Assembly: GCF_910589235.1 (NCBI RefSeq)
Contig: NC_060961.1
Span: 1,662,501 to 1,726,500 of the forward strand
Direction of reading: 5' to 3'
DNA length: 64,000 nucleotides
DNA from: Vespa crabro
Taxonomy: Eukaryota; Arthropoda; Insecta; Hymenoptera; Vespidae
The notes under the pieces were generated by a model. It was not told the origin of the DNA. It did no database searches and saw nothing but the letters and a program-made list of their open reading frames with translations. The position numbers were made by a program, and so were the translations under genes. Every line of letters starts with the position of its first letter. Within the stretch, counting starts at the first letter, position 1. Shown here in pieces: positions 1 to 13,567 of the stretch.

Positions 1-1
1 T

Positions 2-33
<32 letters not shown>

Positions 34-2328
34 TTTATTTTATAATGATAAAGGTATAGATAAAAGATTAATGAGATTTAATTTCTCGTGTATGTATGTG
101 TATATTTATGTGTGTTTGTATGTAATTCTTTTTTTCGATATATATCTATTATTTAACGCATTCTCCTTTTGTTTCCAAACGTTTCTCTTTTTTTATTGTA
201 CCTACATTTCCATAATTCCTTTTAATTCCAGCACTTCCATGTTTATTTTATTACATATGTGATCGACCTAACTTGTTACAGTAATGTTTCGCTTCTAACA
301 TACTCCATTACTTTCTAGTTAGTTTCTTGAATAAATAACATTCGAGTTTTAAATGTAATACATCACGGCAAATATAGGGAATAATAAGGACATTTAGAAA
401 CTTACGTATATACATATATATTTATAATAAATTAATTTAATGAACTTTTGTCAATAGTTTCAAATTTTATCTTTTTTTTATAAAAATATTTAAGTTCGAA
501 TAAACATCTGGGAAGATCACTCTAATGATACAATTTTTCGTATTTTATTTCACGTGACCCGGAACGAGTTGAAATTTACTTAATGGTCCGCCTCTTGGCA
601 ACCCACGATCGATAAAGTTTTTGTAAAGGATAGAGAACATCCCTCTTAGAATAATTCAAAGATTTTTCTCTAGAATTCAGTTTAACCCAACCAGTAGGCA
701 GATTCGATTCAACGAGCAGTTTGAAATTGTCTACGATATTCGTCCTGCTTTTTATTTTATCGGGGAATATTGACGTTTGAAATGTCGATAGCGACGTTTT
801 TATTCGTTCGCAAGACGATAAACAAAAATAAAAAATAAAAAAAAAAAGAAATTAAAAAAAATCTCCGATAGAAAGCTATACTATCTACGTATATGTATTT
901 TCGAGGATTTTCGAGACTTCGTTCGTCATTCTAGAAAAAAGAATGATCGAATCGATGTGAACGATCACTTTTATGAGGAACGTTTGGAAACTTCCAACTT
1001 TATCTCCTATAAAAATATACAGAGAAAGGAGAAAGATTCGACTGTTTCTTTTTTCTTCGAGAATATTTTCTTTCGAGAAGAAAAAAGAATAGAGAGTAAA
1101 AAAAAAAAAAAGAAAAAAAAGCTTCAAAAAAAGTCGAAATATTGCTTATAATTCGTTTTTTTTTTTTTTCTTTTTTTGAATGAATTCGTTTATAGTGATA
1201 CTCGTTAATTCTATTATAAAATCATATAACTTTTAAAGTGTACATTTAACTATATGCATACATGTATATCTGTAGTTATTGTAAAAACACACAAATTGTA
1301 GATTTATCGTTTTGATAAAATATAGATATGAAACATATCATTTAAAATGAAACAAACGTGTATATCTGTATTTTGTATTTTTTAATTTTATTTATTTTTT
1401 ACTTTATTTAATTTGATTACTATATGTTTTTATATTTTTAATGTTTCTTTTTCTTTATATCTAAATTATACTTAATACAATATAATAATATTATATCATA
1501 ATATATATATATATATATCCTATGTTCAAAATATAACGTTACAAATTTTTATCTCAAAAATACAGCATTTCCGAGAAAAATTGTTCAGAGAAGAGTTATC
1601 CAATTTCAAGGGTGAAATATAATGGCACTTATTGTTTTTTATTTAATGAAAGGTTTCCAGGTCATTTCAAGGCCAACTTTGGTTTGTTCAAATAGGAACC
1701 TACATTTTTTATAAGGGTAATGTATTCTACGAAAAAAGATTCTACGAAAAAAGAATTATTGTCTGATATAATTCTTCATGGCGCATAAGAAAAAAAGGAA
1801 TTAGGTTATAGAGGATTAAATATAATTTCATTTAATATTGTATAAAAACAAAGATGATTTATCAGAGCTCTACGTGACGTTTGTATAAAATTACAATAAT
1901 AATAATTCTAATATATTTTTTTATGACAGTCATTATTAAGACAAATCTTTAAATATAAATACGATCTTTTATTAAATGAAAGGCTAAAGCTTCGAAATTG
2001 TGTCTGAACGTCCAAAAAAGAAAAAAAGAAAAAAAAAAGAAAAGAAAAATAAAAAAAGGAAAAGAAAGAAAGAAAGAAAGAAAGACAGACAGAAAGAAAG
2101 AAAGACAGACAGAAAGAAAGAAAGACAGACAGAAAGAAAGGAATGGAAAAGAAAGATCAGTTGAAATTGATAGCTTAGAAAATTTTCGTAAGTTCCTTTG
2201 ATTAAAAGGAGTAAGAACGATCCGTCAAAAAAGCTTCGTTGACGCTTGGAACGAAAAAAAAAAAAAAAAAAAGAAAAAAAAAAGATTTGTAAAATGAGAA
2301 GAATGTAAGGAAAGAGGGCGAAGGTACG

Positions 2329-2359
<31 letters not shown>

Positions 2360-2522
2360 GTAAACGTTAGATCGAGAGACTGGCAACGCAGGCATCATCA
2401 TGAAAATAATATCCGAAGAATTTCCATTACCCCGAGAGTACCACCCACTCGGCTCCTCTTTCTTATATAAAAGAGAACCCAGAACGAAATAGAAAGGAAA
2501 GGAAAAGGAAAAGAAGACCGAA

Positions 2523-2557
<35 letters not shown>

Positions 2558-3814
2558 AAAAAAAGGAAGAAAAAAGAATGGTTCTATCGACTAAGAGGTC
2601 ACCGATACGACCGCTATCACCTTCGTCTTTTAAACTTTAACCTCTTTTTTCCTTTTTACTTTTGATTTGTTCCTTCATCCATTCGTTTCAAATACTACGT
2701 AACAATGAAGTTGAGTAAAATATAACAGTGAGTATTATACAGGGTGGATAAAAAGCTTCTAACCTTGTAGTTTTGCAACTGATTTAAAAAGAAAAAAAAT
2801 AAATAAATAAATAAATAAATAAAAAGACAAAAGACAAAAGATAAATCAATCGAAAAATTTTCGAAAGAATTGATTGACATTTAAGATCACCTAGGAACTT
2901 TTGACCTACCGTATATATTGTTGTACGTTTACTCGGAAAATTTATGTAAATTCGTTTATTGGCAATTTGGTCGATAGCACTCGACGAAATATCGACAGGT
3001 AGGATATACCCTTCAAAATTCTAACTGCATACTCTCGATAGAGAAAATTTCATAAAGGTACCACGTTAAAAATTGTAGAAGTTACATACGTGAGATGATA
3101 GCACGTGAATCATTTCAAAGAACGTTATTTAATTGAGTTAGCAACTGTTATTGCGTTTACGATGGATTTATGGGATTCATCATTTCGATGTTTTCTTCTT
3201 TTTCTGTTTTTTTTTCTTTTTTTTTTTCTTTTTTTTTGTTATTTTCTTATCTCATTAATCTATCCTTATATATAAAGATAATGTCTACTGTTTGATGAAG
3301 AAGTTGAATTGCGTAAAAAAAAAGTGAAAGACAAATTGAAAGAAAAAAAAAGAACTGATTGACTCTTTACGTGACTTATACTGTTCGCATACATTCGTAT
3401 GCAGAACAATCAAAGCGAACAATCAGAAAAAAAAAAGAAAGAGAAGAAAAAAAAGAAATACTCCGATTATTATTATGGGCAAACGTAATTGGCAGATTTG
3501 TACCACTTTTAATTACAATACGGAACGTTTCAATAAGTCCTCGTCACATGTCATAATTACTTTTAATTAACATGTCCTTTAAACGCACGTTTATATAGAA
3601 GTAGTAATTTGAATAGCGAGTTGACTTTCCACATTAAAATAAATCGGTAATTTGTAATCCAATATTTTCTTTTCTTTTCATTTCGTGATTGATAATATTT
3701 TTATTATTTCCCCAAAAATAAATACTTTGTTCTTTGATAAGAAAAATTTCATTGATATATTTTATAGTTAAAGAGAAAGAAAGAAAACAGAAAAAACACA
3801 TGGTACTGTTTCAG
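1..3814 (+). other. Intronic DNA upstream of the Cngl-like CNBD exon
   Basis: No convincing exon is visible here. The first recognisable coding exon starts at 3815 after a tgtttcag acceptor and begins in mid-domain, so this stretch is most simply intron of the channel gene. It holds a (TTTC)n run at 1-35, a GAAA/GACA run around 2060-2141, GAA repeats around 2526-2554 and many poly-A/T tracts. A TATATAAAAG motif lies near 2465 in a locally GC-richer patch (see findings). Short reading frames here are lysine- or phenylalanine-rich by-products of the A/T tracts. Confidence 0.6.
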
Positions 3815-6800
3815 GAATGTCAACCAGAATTTTTGCACGACCTCGTATTAAAAATGAAAGCCTACATCTTCACACCGGGTGACTCTATATGCCGTAAGGG
3901 TGAAGTAGCTAGAGAAATGTTCATAATAGCGGACGGTATACTCGAGGTAATCAGCGAAACTGGAAGAGTTCTTACAACGATGAAAGCTGGCGACTTTTTT
4001 GGTGAAATCGGCATACTCAATCTCGACGGATTAAATAAGTGAGTTATGAGATATATTAATGTTACTAATGACATATGCCTATAGATATATAAGTTACTTT
4101 TATCGGAAACAAAAGAGATTTCTTATTCATTTCTAAGAAAAGCAAAAAAAAAAAGAATATTTCTATTTTTACATATTTCTATTGAAATGGCACAGGAGAG
4201 AATCGTCGAATTATTTCAATGTAAAATAAAAACGATAAAAATTTCAGACGAACAGCTGACGTTCGATCGGTTGGATATTCCGAATTATTTAGTCTATCAC
4301 GCGAGGACGTTCTAGCAGCAATGAAGGATTATCCAGAAGCCCAAGAAATTTTACAAAATCTTGGAAGAAAACGATTGATGGAAGCAAAGAGAGTAGCACG
4401 TGCATCGAGACAACCAACGTCACCTGGACACGACTCGTCGGACAACAGTACCGGTAAAAGAATCGTGGACAAGTTAAAGAGCGATGTGAAAGGTTGGAAG
4501 AACGTTCTAAGAAAGAGTAGACGTAATACTAGACCAGAAGAGAGTCTAGAATTGCAACCGTTGACATCAAAAACACCGTCCAGTTCAACGAAGAGACAAC
4601 GACACAAGGTAGAAGATATACAAGATACTGCAACAACAAACACAATTCAAGAACCACCTGTGTCACCTTTGGGTGCTGGTCTACCTCTTCTCTCAATATT
4701 AAAATTACTCAAGGAGAAAGAAGAACGAGAGGAGAGACGTAATCTAATGGAGACTCAAGTTCACGTGCCTGAACAACAGCCCCCACCGGCTGAAGCACTT
4801 GTTCCAACTAATCCTAATTTATCATTCACACAAAGAGTACTCTTGTTAAAAGCTAAAAACGAACAAGAGGCACAAGCCCAAGCGGAAAAGGAAGCCACGA
4901 TGAAGGAGCCTTTATTGTCAAAGAATACGACTGTAACGGAAAATGTTCAAGAAGATTCGAAGGAGACACAACAAAAGGTTGCCGATAAAATATCGATACC
5001 AAAAGTATCATCTTTGGTTGATAAACGACAGTTTCAATCTACGAATAATGTTGTGGTACCATCGATAATTCCAAAGCCTTCACCATCCGTCGCAACAATC
5101 GAAAATACACCAACGACTAACGACGTTGTTGTCTCAAATGGTACTACCAATGTTAAAAAACCTTGGGCTATGCTCAAAGATGCTTCCTTAACTACTACTA
5201 CTACAACAACTTTCATGATGTCGTCTTCGACGATAAAGAACAATACACCTCAAAGAGGTTCACCAATTAAAAGACCGCAAACGAAACAACAACAAAGTCT
5301 TGCTCATCTCAGGCAACAAACCAAAATGTATGCTTCCGTCGACGATCTATCACCAGAATATTGCGGCCTACCGTTCGTTAAGAAGCTCAAGATATTGAAC
5401 GAAAGGCAAAAGCTTGCTGAACTTGAGAAAGCAGTGAGAAGTTCTAGTTTAGACTGCGGTGAAAATTCCAATTTAACTACTTTCGATGGGAGTCTCACTC
5501 GTAGCCATTCTGAAGCCTGTGCTATTGAATATGCAAGAAAACTTGCTAAACTCAATCAAGTACGGGTATGTCGAAACAAAAAAATCTTTTATTAAATTCT
5601 TGCTTTTGAATAAATTTCAGAACAAAATAATTGACATTAGAACTAACAATAATTCCATTTTATAAATAATTCCATTACAAATTTTTGTATTAATCACAAT
5701 TTTGTCAGTTTGATCAATTTAATAGTTCTAGTGTTAAATAAGATCATCCTTTAAACCTTCACAAACAAGTCAAATACCTTCCCAAACAAATACTTTTTCT
5801 AATAGTAATATTTTTAATATAAAACAGGGTCTAAAAGGTCCATCTTCACCAACGGAACCATTATCACCAGAAAATGAGACACTCGAAAGGCGAGACTTAA
5901 AGAGCATCTTGAAGAAACTCTCAGCAAGTAGTAGAACAGGTAGTTCGGATACTTCAGCAACGAGTATACCTGATCGTGAAGCTGCTACTGCCGAATTAAG
6001 ACGATTAATGAGAGCACCAACGATCGAAGGTTATGCTGCCAGACATACGAAATTATCGAAAAGTGTAACTTTCAATAAATATACATTACAAAGTCCACCG
6101 TCCGAGCAGAGCCCAGGAAATTATCCTCTCGGGGATCAGTTGTCTGAATCTCAGGAACAGAACTCGCTGCCACCGCCCAATAAAATTACTTTCCGTCCTT
6201 CGGGCAGTGAGGCTATTCTGCAAATGGAGACTAAACAACAAGAAGAGGGATATCTTAGAGAATTCGTATCGGGTATTATAGAAATCATACAAGCACGTTT
6301 AGTAAGTATAGACATATATCGTACACCTACATCATAATAAAAATCTTGAAAAATTTATTATTTATCTTTTCTTTGTTTTTATTTGTTCGTTTTTTTCTTT
6401 CTTTCTTTTTTCTTCTTTTTTTTTCTTTTTTTTTTTTGTTCTTTTTTGTTTTTTTTTTTTTTTTTTTTGTAGGAGGAGGACATTCAAAATAAATTCGAAC
6501 GGGAATTCGTTTCCTTGGAATTAGAGATTCGTAAGCGAGACGAAATCATTTCACAACTTCAAGGAAGGATACAAGAATTGGAAGAAAATGAAAGAAGAAA
6601 ATGTGACGAAGTAATAGCTCTTACCGGCGATGACAGTACAAAACACGACATTTCCCTCGAGGAAGATTTGGACGATGATAACGAGGAAGAATATGACGAC
6701 GATAGGGAAGATCATCCTTTTATGAGAGATGGCTCGGTGGATACTGTTTTAACAGCTCGTTCACGTGCCTATGGACGACCTTCGCCAACGAGCGAATCTT

Positions 6801-7108
6801 CGTACAACAGAAGATCCTGGGAAGAACATTCCGAGGAGGAAACTTTAGAATTACAGGAATTACCAAGATCAATAGTTCCACAAAGTTTGTGGAGAGACGA
6901 AGTTGCAATAGATTTGGAATCCAATAGCGAAAGTAGTAAATCCGAAGATGATGATGGTGGTTGTCATTCTCGAACGTTACCATCTGGTAGCGATAGCGAC
7001 GACGAAGATACCAAAAGTGAATGTGCCAAGGATTGGGAAGCTAAGATGCTTGCTGAAGAGCTCGAGGCGAGACAGAGAAGTAGCGAAAATGCTAGCCCAG
7101 GTTCCTAG
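3815..7108 (+). CDS. Cngl: Cyclic nucleotide-gated cation channel, Cngl-like, C-terminal part (partial gene)
   Basis: This is the 3' portion of a CNG-type channel gene; pore and S1-S6 exons lie outside the window. Exons are 3815-4038, 4248-5565, 5828-6301 and 6473-7108, ending in TAG. All joints are GT-AG with continuous frame, giving 883 residues. Exons 1-2 encode the cyclic-nucleotide-binding domain. The phosphate-binding segment reads FGEIGIL, followed by KRTADVRSVGYSELFSLSRE, which keeps the Arg-Thr pair that contacts cyclic nucleotide in CNG channels. After the C-helix (YPEAQEILQNLGRKRLMEA) comes a tail of about 750 residues. It is rich in Ser/Thr/Pro/Gln/Glu, with acidic stretches and a predicted coiled coil at the start of the last exon (EEDIQNKFEREFVSLELEIR). 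Family knowledge: CNG channels are plasma-membrane cation channels gated by cGMP/cAMP in sensory and neural cells. The very long tail favours the insect Cngl (beta-like) branch over the CNG-A subunit; that assignment is inference. Confidence 0.85.
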
Positions 7109-7981
7109 CGTATTAACGAGGTCCTAGAAGTATTCTGTTATTTAACGAATACAATGCGCACCGACAATTGGAGAAGTGCAGCAGCTGGTAGTGGAGCTTT
7201 TTGTGAAAACGATTGCCCTTACTTGCAATTAGACTTTAATAGTTTGACTAGTCGTAGAGAGACTATGATGTAGTTCTCCTTGATCGAGTTCAAGATTGAG
7301 ATTAATGCGTATATGAAAAGAGAGAAAGAGAGAGGGGGGAGGGGGGAATTGCAGGATAGTCGCTCATTTTCTACAGAAAGGATTCTAATTTCTAATGTGA
7401 ATCCAAATGTACGTACAATTTTCGTGAACACACAATGCCTTTTATTTTTCTATCTTCGAATCCTGAATTTAAAAGTGTTAATTTTTAATATAAATTTTTC
7501 TTTTCCTTTTCTTTTTTCTCTCTTTGTTTTGTTTTAAATCATCATAAAACGTCTCTTCTTCTTTTTATTTCGATTAAAGACTCATTTTGAAATCCTTCTC
7601 TTGCAAATTCGAATAGTCACTTTCAAATATATTACACGTAGCGATTATCGAATGATCAAACAAAATTATTCTGGGCTAAGGATTACCTCAAATCGTCGCT
7701 CGTCATTTCGGTAAGTCTTTAAAATACTCGTCGCGTCGATCTCATTGTTCTATTAATTCATTATTATTAATTTTATTTAAAAAAAAAAAAAAAAGATGTA
7801 TTAATATTATTTGAAAAAAAAAAAAAAGAAAAAAAAATACTTTCTTGCGTTTTTTACATTTGGGATAATAATCGACAAAGTTTTCCATATTTATCGAATG
7901 AAACAGAAGTTATTGTTGATACGATTTATCGAGTTACAGTAAAATACACAATAAAGTTGCGATGAATTATCTCATGTAAAG

Positions 7982-8021
<40 letters not shown>

Positions 8022-8670
8022 AAAAAAAGGGAAAAAAAAGGAAAAAATACAAATTACACATAAAGTTTTTAAGATACTTATGTCAATTTTTACGTTTATA
8101 TAATACCAAATGATTTATTTATATCCTTTGTTCTCGTTCACGATTAACTTTTTAAAAGCTGCACCACAAATGATTAGACGTGTTTGATAAATACGATGCA
8201 AAGTTTCAAATGATTTAAAAAAAAAAAAAAAAGAAAAAAAAGTATGCGTTTATGTGTATCCATAATATATACACATTATACGTGATTCAAAAGCAAAATG
8301 ACAAATATATTAAGTATATCAACCAGACCAAGCTCAATATTTCTAGATTCTTTACAAAATACATCTCTATTAAGTGACAAAGGACTATTAAGTAAGAGAA
8401 AGAAACTATTAAGATATTGTAAATATTAGCCTATAATTTATTTATCTATGAATGAGAGAAGAAGAGCGAATGTACGAGTAGGATAATAAAATGAAAAAAA
8501 AAAAAAAATAAATAACACAGAAACAAAAGAAATACAAGGATATGAGCGCCTTTGTGTGAAAGTGAACGTTAAATTCAGTGGATTGTGAATGAGCATTTTA
8601 GATGCTGTCATGTACCTATTACGAGGACGAAAGGAATATACAATAAAGCAAACAACGTTTTCAAGTCTTG
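7109..8670 (+). other. Probable long 3' UTR of the Cngl-like gene
   Basis: This is AT-rich, non-coding sequence after the TAG at 7106-7108, with several poly-A tracts (for example 7987-8019). An AATAAA at 8642-8647 is the last good polyadenylation signal before the next gene. I see no coding potential here. Confidence 0.5.
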
Positions 8671-9081
8671 GAATTTTTACATTACCTAAAAATATAATTA
8701 CACATAAAATTGATAATTGAAAAAATTAATAAGACTCAATAACTATAAAAAAGTTAATAATTCAGTAATATTTATAAAGATATATAAGATAAAATTGTGT
8801 AGTTTTTCATTTAGTGTTTCAAGAAAAAGAACAAAAAAACAAATTGAAACTTGCCTCCATTAATTCACCACGTGATCAATACGTTTCAATAAACTCCGCT
8901 AGAGAGCACCGTCTGTATGTCCAACCTAAGTGACGTTTCGTTTGACACGTCGGCACACGCGCTACACTTGCAACGTTTCTGCGCATGCGCCGAATTCGAC
9001 TATAACAGAAGGACACTTAATTTTGTTCAAATAGCGTCTCTGTGTCAATCAATTATTTTATATTTAAAAAAATATACAAAA

Positions 9082-9419
9082 ATGTCAGGAAAATCAAAAG
9101 CATTTACTAAAGAGGAAGAACTTCTACTTCAGGATTTTTCCAGAAACGTTTCTACCAAATCTTCTGCATTATTTTATGGTAATGCTCTTATCGTCTCTGC
9201 GATCCCTATTTGTAAGTATGATAATATTATACAGATTTTATAATTTTTAAATGTTATTTTTTAACCGATTGAAATTTTATTCTTTTTCTTCTTCATTTTA
9301 AGCAGATTTTCTTTCATGGCTTTACATTTTATTAAACGAATTTATTACTATTTAATAATTTCTCTAGTTAACCTCAAATTTATAATCTTCGTTATTTTCG
9401 AAATCGTTCATTTCAATCG

Positions 9420-9481
<62 letters not shown>

Positions 9482-10073
9482 ATATATATTACAGGGCTAT
9501 TCTGGAGGATTCATATGATTGATCTATATACTAATTTGATATCTTTCGTTTTGGTCACTTTAATAAGCACATATACTCTTGCTCTTGCATATAAGAATAC
9601 AAAGTTTATTCTCAAGCACAAGGTATGTTAAGTTTTTTAATTATGTATTTCTATTAACATAAAATTTCTTTGTACTAAAATCATGTTTTTATTGAATAGA
9701 TCGCAGTAAAGAGAGAAGATGCAGTTACTAAAGAGATGAATCGCAAACTTGCAGAGGATAAGAAAATGAGTAAAAAAGAAAAGGATGAAAGGTATTAATT
9801 TGTCTATAATTTTATATGGAGTATTTACTATTTCCAAATTAAAATTAATACATTATTGTGTACTTTTTTTTAAGGATTTTGTGGAAGAAAAATGAAGTAG
9901 CTGATTATGAAGCGACGACCTTCTCTATCTTCTACAACAATGCTTTGTTCCTTGCATTTGTCATAGTATCATCATTTTACATATTAAGAGCATTCTCTCC
10001 AGCAGTAAATTATATACTTTCTGTGGGTGCTACCAGTGCATTGTTAGCATTGTTATCTACAGGTTCTCAATAA
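9082..10073 (+). CDS. Ssr3: Translocon-associated protein subunit gamma (TRAP-gamma, SSR3)
   Basis: TRAP-gamma is the multi-spanning subunit of the ER translocon-associated complex that sits beside Sec61 and assists translocation and membrane insertion of some secretory proteins. Exons are 9082-9211, 9495-9622, 9700-9791 and 9875-10073, all GT-AG, giving 182 residues; the human protein is about 185. The start MSGKSKAFTKEEELLLQDFS matches the family's short cytosolic N-terminus. Two hydrophobic pairs flank a basic cytosolic loop (KREDAVTKEMNRKLAEDKKM), ending in a final hydrophobic hairpin and SLLSTGSQ-like tail (LLALLSTGSQ). The longer reading frame that opens at 8917 is unlikely to be the true start, because family homology begins at 9082. 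Polyadenylation signals (AATAAA) follow at about 10131 and 10167. The only odd feature is a long (TA)n tract just before the exon 2 acceptor. Confidence 0.95.
9423..9475. repeat. (TA)n microsatellite just upstream of SSR3 exon 2
   Basis: About 25 TA units run up to 20 bases before the acceptor at 9493-9494. They occupy the place where a polypyrimidine tract would normally sit. Confidence 0.95.
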
Positions 10074-12530
10074 TAATAACAATTCAATGATTCCACTGAT
10101 TATTTCATTTCTACAAAATTCAACCTACAATAAAATCTTTTTTTTATATGAACTCTTGCGTATAGATAATAAACGTAATTATTTATAATTAAATCATAAA
10201 GTTCATAGACGAGTATTAATTAAATTAAATGAATTAATTGAATTGATAAATGATCAATAATTTCTATAACTTATATTATGACAATTATTTCGTAATCGTG
10301 AGAAAGTTTTTTCTTCTTTTGTTTTTTTAAATAAAAAATCACCTTGTGTAAGAGTTATTAGAACTTTTACAACTTACATATTCCTTCGAGACGATGGTTC
10401 ATAGTCGTAAAATAATTCAAGATGACGAAGCGAAGTGCCTTGTAGCGCGAAGTAACGTATTTTATGAGTCGGAGAAAAACGAGAAGATCTTACCCGGTTA
10501 TATGTACATATGGATCGACGTACGTAGACCTGTCTGAAGTTTTATACGTCTCGCGTTTAAAATGGGCAACTAGCCAAAAAGTTATCCACCGACGAAATAA
10601 AGTCTGGACTCGTATGCTTTCGTAAAACTCGTAAGAGCAATGTTTATCCGTTTGTGATAAAAATACTAAAAATATTTAACGCGCACGGTACGTTTATTCC
10701 CTTCCGACAAAACAATGTAGAAACTTGTTTACAACAACGTATTTATTTATTTTTTTTTAATAACTGACCTCGTCTCTTTCTCTAGGTCTATGAATATAAC
10801 GTAGTTAAATTAAATTAGTTCCTAAAATGTGACTATGTCATTAGTGCAAATTAGTTGAAATTATAAATCAAGAACGTTTCTATCTTTCTGTCCAGGAAAG
10901 TCCCATTTCTTTTGAGTCTGACAGAAATAAATCAATCTTACTTGGCTCGGCTATATCGTCGTGTCAAATCATTTCCACGGAATTTTAGGGAAATCTATTA
11001 GCACAAACTTTTCAAACTTTATAGATTATTATAAAATGGTTGAATGATAAATAGTAACTTGAAAAACTTGGCCAGGTATCAGTTTCAAAGTAGGACTTGA
11101 CGTATCAAGGATCGTTCAATATTTTCTAGTCCCATTGTAGTCGATTTCATTTCATTTCATTTCATTTCATTTCATTTCATTTCATTTCTATATCTTCAAA
11201 CGTTTTCACCATACCGATGAATCATATCTAATGATTCGCTTATATCTCAAGATGTCATTAAGAGTATGCACCTTGGACGTTCTCCAAACGCATTGATCCA
11301 ACTTCGTTAGATGTACAATTTACGTTGTGCTACTTGTTTACTTTATTGTTTATCACATTCATAAATCATTGGATCATTGAGGATCAATGAGTTATTCGTA
11401 AACATCTCTAATTTAATTATATTTTATCAACTTAAGATGTAGTTAATTTTGTACCGAGAATTTTGACGAACAAGAAGAAAATATTGAGATTATATCGTAT
11501 ATATTTGAAATTATTCGAACTAACGATATAAATAATATAATGATCAAAATACTTAAATGTGTATTAACAACGTTGATAGATAAAATCCTATTAAATATTC
11601 TATTAAAAGTCTGGTAAACATTCTAACGAATTTCCTCACATCAGTACCGCATTGGCATTGTAAAGACATTCGGAAAGCTTCCTGGCAAAGAACGCAAAGG
11701 AAAATCTTTCCTATGTTTTCCTGTTGTTTGTATGTTACAACAACACAGTCTCCTGCTTTGTTCCTCGATCAGGCAAAATATGTACTTGGGCAATGTCAAA
11801 AAAACAACAATTCTATTTTAACAAACATTTCTACTCGAATTAATTCAATGCTATAAGATAATATTTACTACATTTTAAAATTAGAACAAACAAGTACGTA
11901 AAACATTAAAAAAATTTTACGCGAAGGATCCTATCAAATTGCAATCGTTTGATATCGATCTGAATCGAATGTATCGTTCACCATATACATTTTCAACATT
12001 TTACTGTTGCTTACACGGTGGACTAGAGAATTCTAATTCTCTATTTTCGTAACGACGAAATATTCGAATGATTTGCGATAGAACGAACACTTTTCAAAGT
12101 GATCCACGGTCACACGCGTCTCACGATTGTGCAAATAATAAAAAAAAAAAAAAAAAAAGAAAGAAAGAAAAATCAAATCGTTCATTCACGTATCCCCACA
12201 TACCATCCGTTCGTTGATTCGTTTTTAAAAAACGAATTTCGATTAGGCTCTCAAAATAAAACGATAAAATCAAATCGATGAAAATGAAGGTAAAAGAAAT
12301 GAAAAGAAAAGAAAAAGAAAGAAAAAAAAGAGAGATTATCTCCGAACGATAAAGAAAAGAAAAAAAAAAAGAAAAATAAAAAGAATATAAAATAATAAGA
12401 ATAAAAGAGAAAGAGAAGAGAGAGTCCTGGAAACGAAGAGGAAAATGCCAAGTGTTCGTATCACGTCCCCGAAATAGCGCAAGCGCCCTTCCGAAATCTC
12501 TAAGGCCCGCTACCAAAGAGAGAAGCTTGT
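10074..12530. other. Intergenic DNA between SSR3 and troponin C
   Basis: This holds the SSR3 3' UTR, ending near the AATAAA signals at 10131-10173, then AT-rich sequence without a reading frame I can support. A (ATTTC)n pentanucleotide repeat lies at 11144-11187. Enhancers of the muscle gene downstream could lie here, but I see no diagnostic cluster of sites. Confidence 0.6.
11144..11187. repeat. (ATTTC)n pentanucleotide microsatellite
   Basis: Nearly perfect tandem copies of a five-base unit run for about 44 bases in intergenic DNA upstream of the troponin C promoter. Confidence 0.95.
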
Positions 12531-12612
12531 GATTGGCTGGAAGCTGCGGGGCGCGGTCCGGGATCGGTACGCAACCGCTATATCGGCTCATTCGAATATT
12601 ACCACGGCAGTT
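12531..12612 (+). promoter_or_regulatory. Candidate troponin C core promoter (CCAAT, TATA, Inr)
   Basis: Within a GC-rich patch there is an inverted CCAAT box (GATTGG, 12531-12536), a TATA-like CTATAT at 12578-12583 and an initiator-like GGCAGTTC with its A at 12609. The spacings of about -75 and -30 are those of a classic core promoter. The start codon is at 13169, which implies an exon 1 leader of about 560 nt. The motifs are visible; transcription start is inferred. Confidence 0.5.
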
Positions 12613-13168
12613 CTCGCATCTCTTGACAGTGTTCGTAAAGCTTTAAGCTCGTCCGCCAGGCTCGAGTTGAGAAAAAAAAAAAACAAAAAGAAAAAGAAAG
12701 AAAAAAAGAAAAAAAAAAGAAACAAACAAACAAACAGACTTCGACTTTTTGGGATTACACAGTTTTTTCTGTTGTTTTTCTTTTTTGTTTGTTTTCTTTC
12801 TTCTGTTTTCATTACTATTACTATTATTATTGTCATTATTCTTTCGATCTGATTTAATCTGTATCTATTTATCTGTCTGTTTCGTAACATCGTTCGTACA
12901 GAAAAAAAAAAAAAGAAAAAAAAAGAGAAAAGAAAAGAAATCTCATCAAATTTTCGATTTATATCGATTAATATCGCATATTATAATTCTTCAAACGTTC
13001 CATATTATAATCGAGTGACCGTAAATCCAAGCGTTCGATCAATATCATCACAGATTGTGTCGATCTTGTATAATATCGAGCCTGATATATACATATAGAC
13101 GTATATATATATATATATAAATATATATATAAGATATATAAAAAAGAGCAAAAAACCGCGTCGCCATC

Positions 13169-13311
13169 ATGGTATGTTCAATCGATGATATCGTAAGTCG
13201 TCGCCCTGGTAACATACACGTTTTCCTATTGTCTACTATCTTTTATTTATTATATTTTTTAATTGTTCTTGACCTACCTCTCTCTTTCTCTTTATTCTTT
13301 ATCTCTCTTTC

Positions 13312-13356
<45 letters not shown>

Positions 13357-13530
13357 ATTCTTTATTTATATTTTCATTCTTACGTACACACGCAAAAACA
13401 CTTTTTGTATATCTAATTACTATGTTTCTTACTTTTTGTCTAATTTTTTTTTTTCAATTCTATTGGCATGTTTTTAAAACAATTTGTATTGTACATGTTT
13501 CCTTATCTAATTGCTTTCATTTCAGTGTTG

Positions 13531-13567
<37 letters not shown>

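Noticed and set aside
1998..2201. Lys/Glu/Arg-rich 67-codon frame
   Set aside because: It is made entirely by a GAAA/GACA microsatellite.
12121..12591. Minus-strand Phe/Ser-rich frame of 156 codons
   Set aside because: It is produced by A-rich tracts in the troponin C promoter and leader region; composition is low-complexity with no homology.
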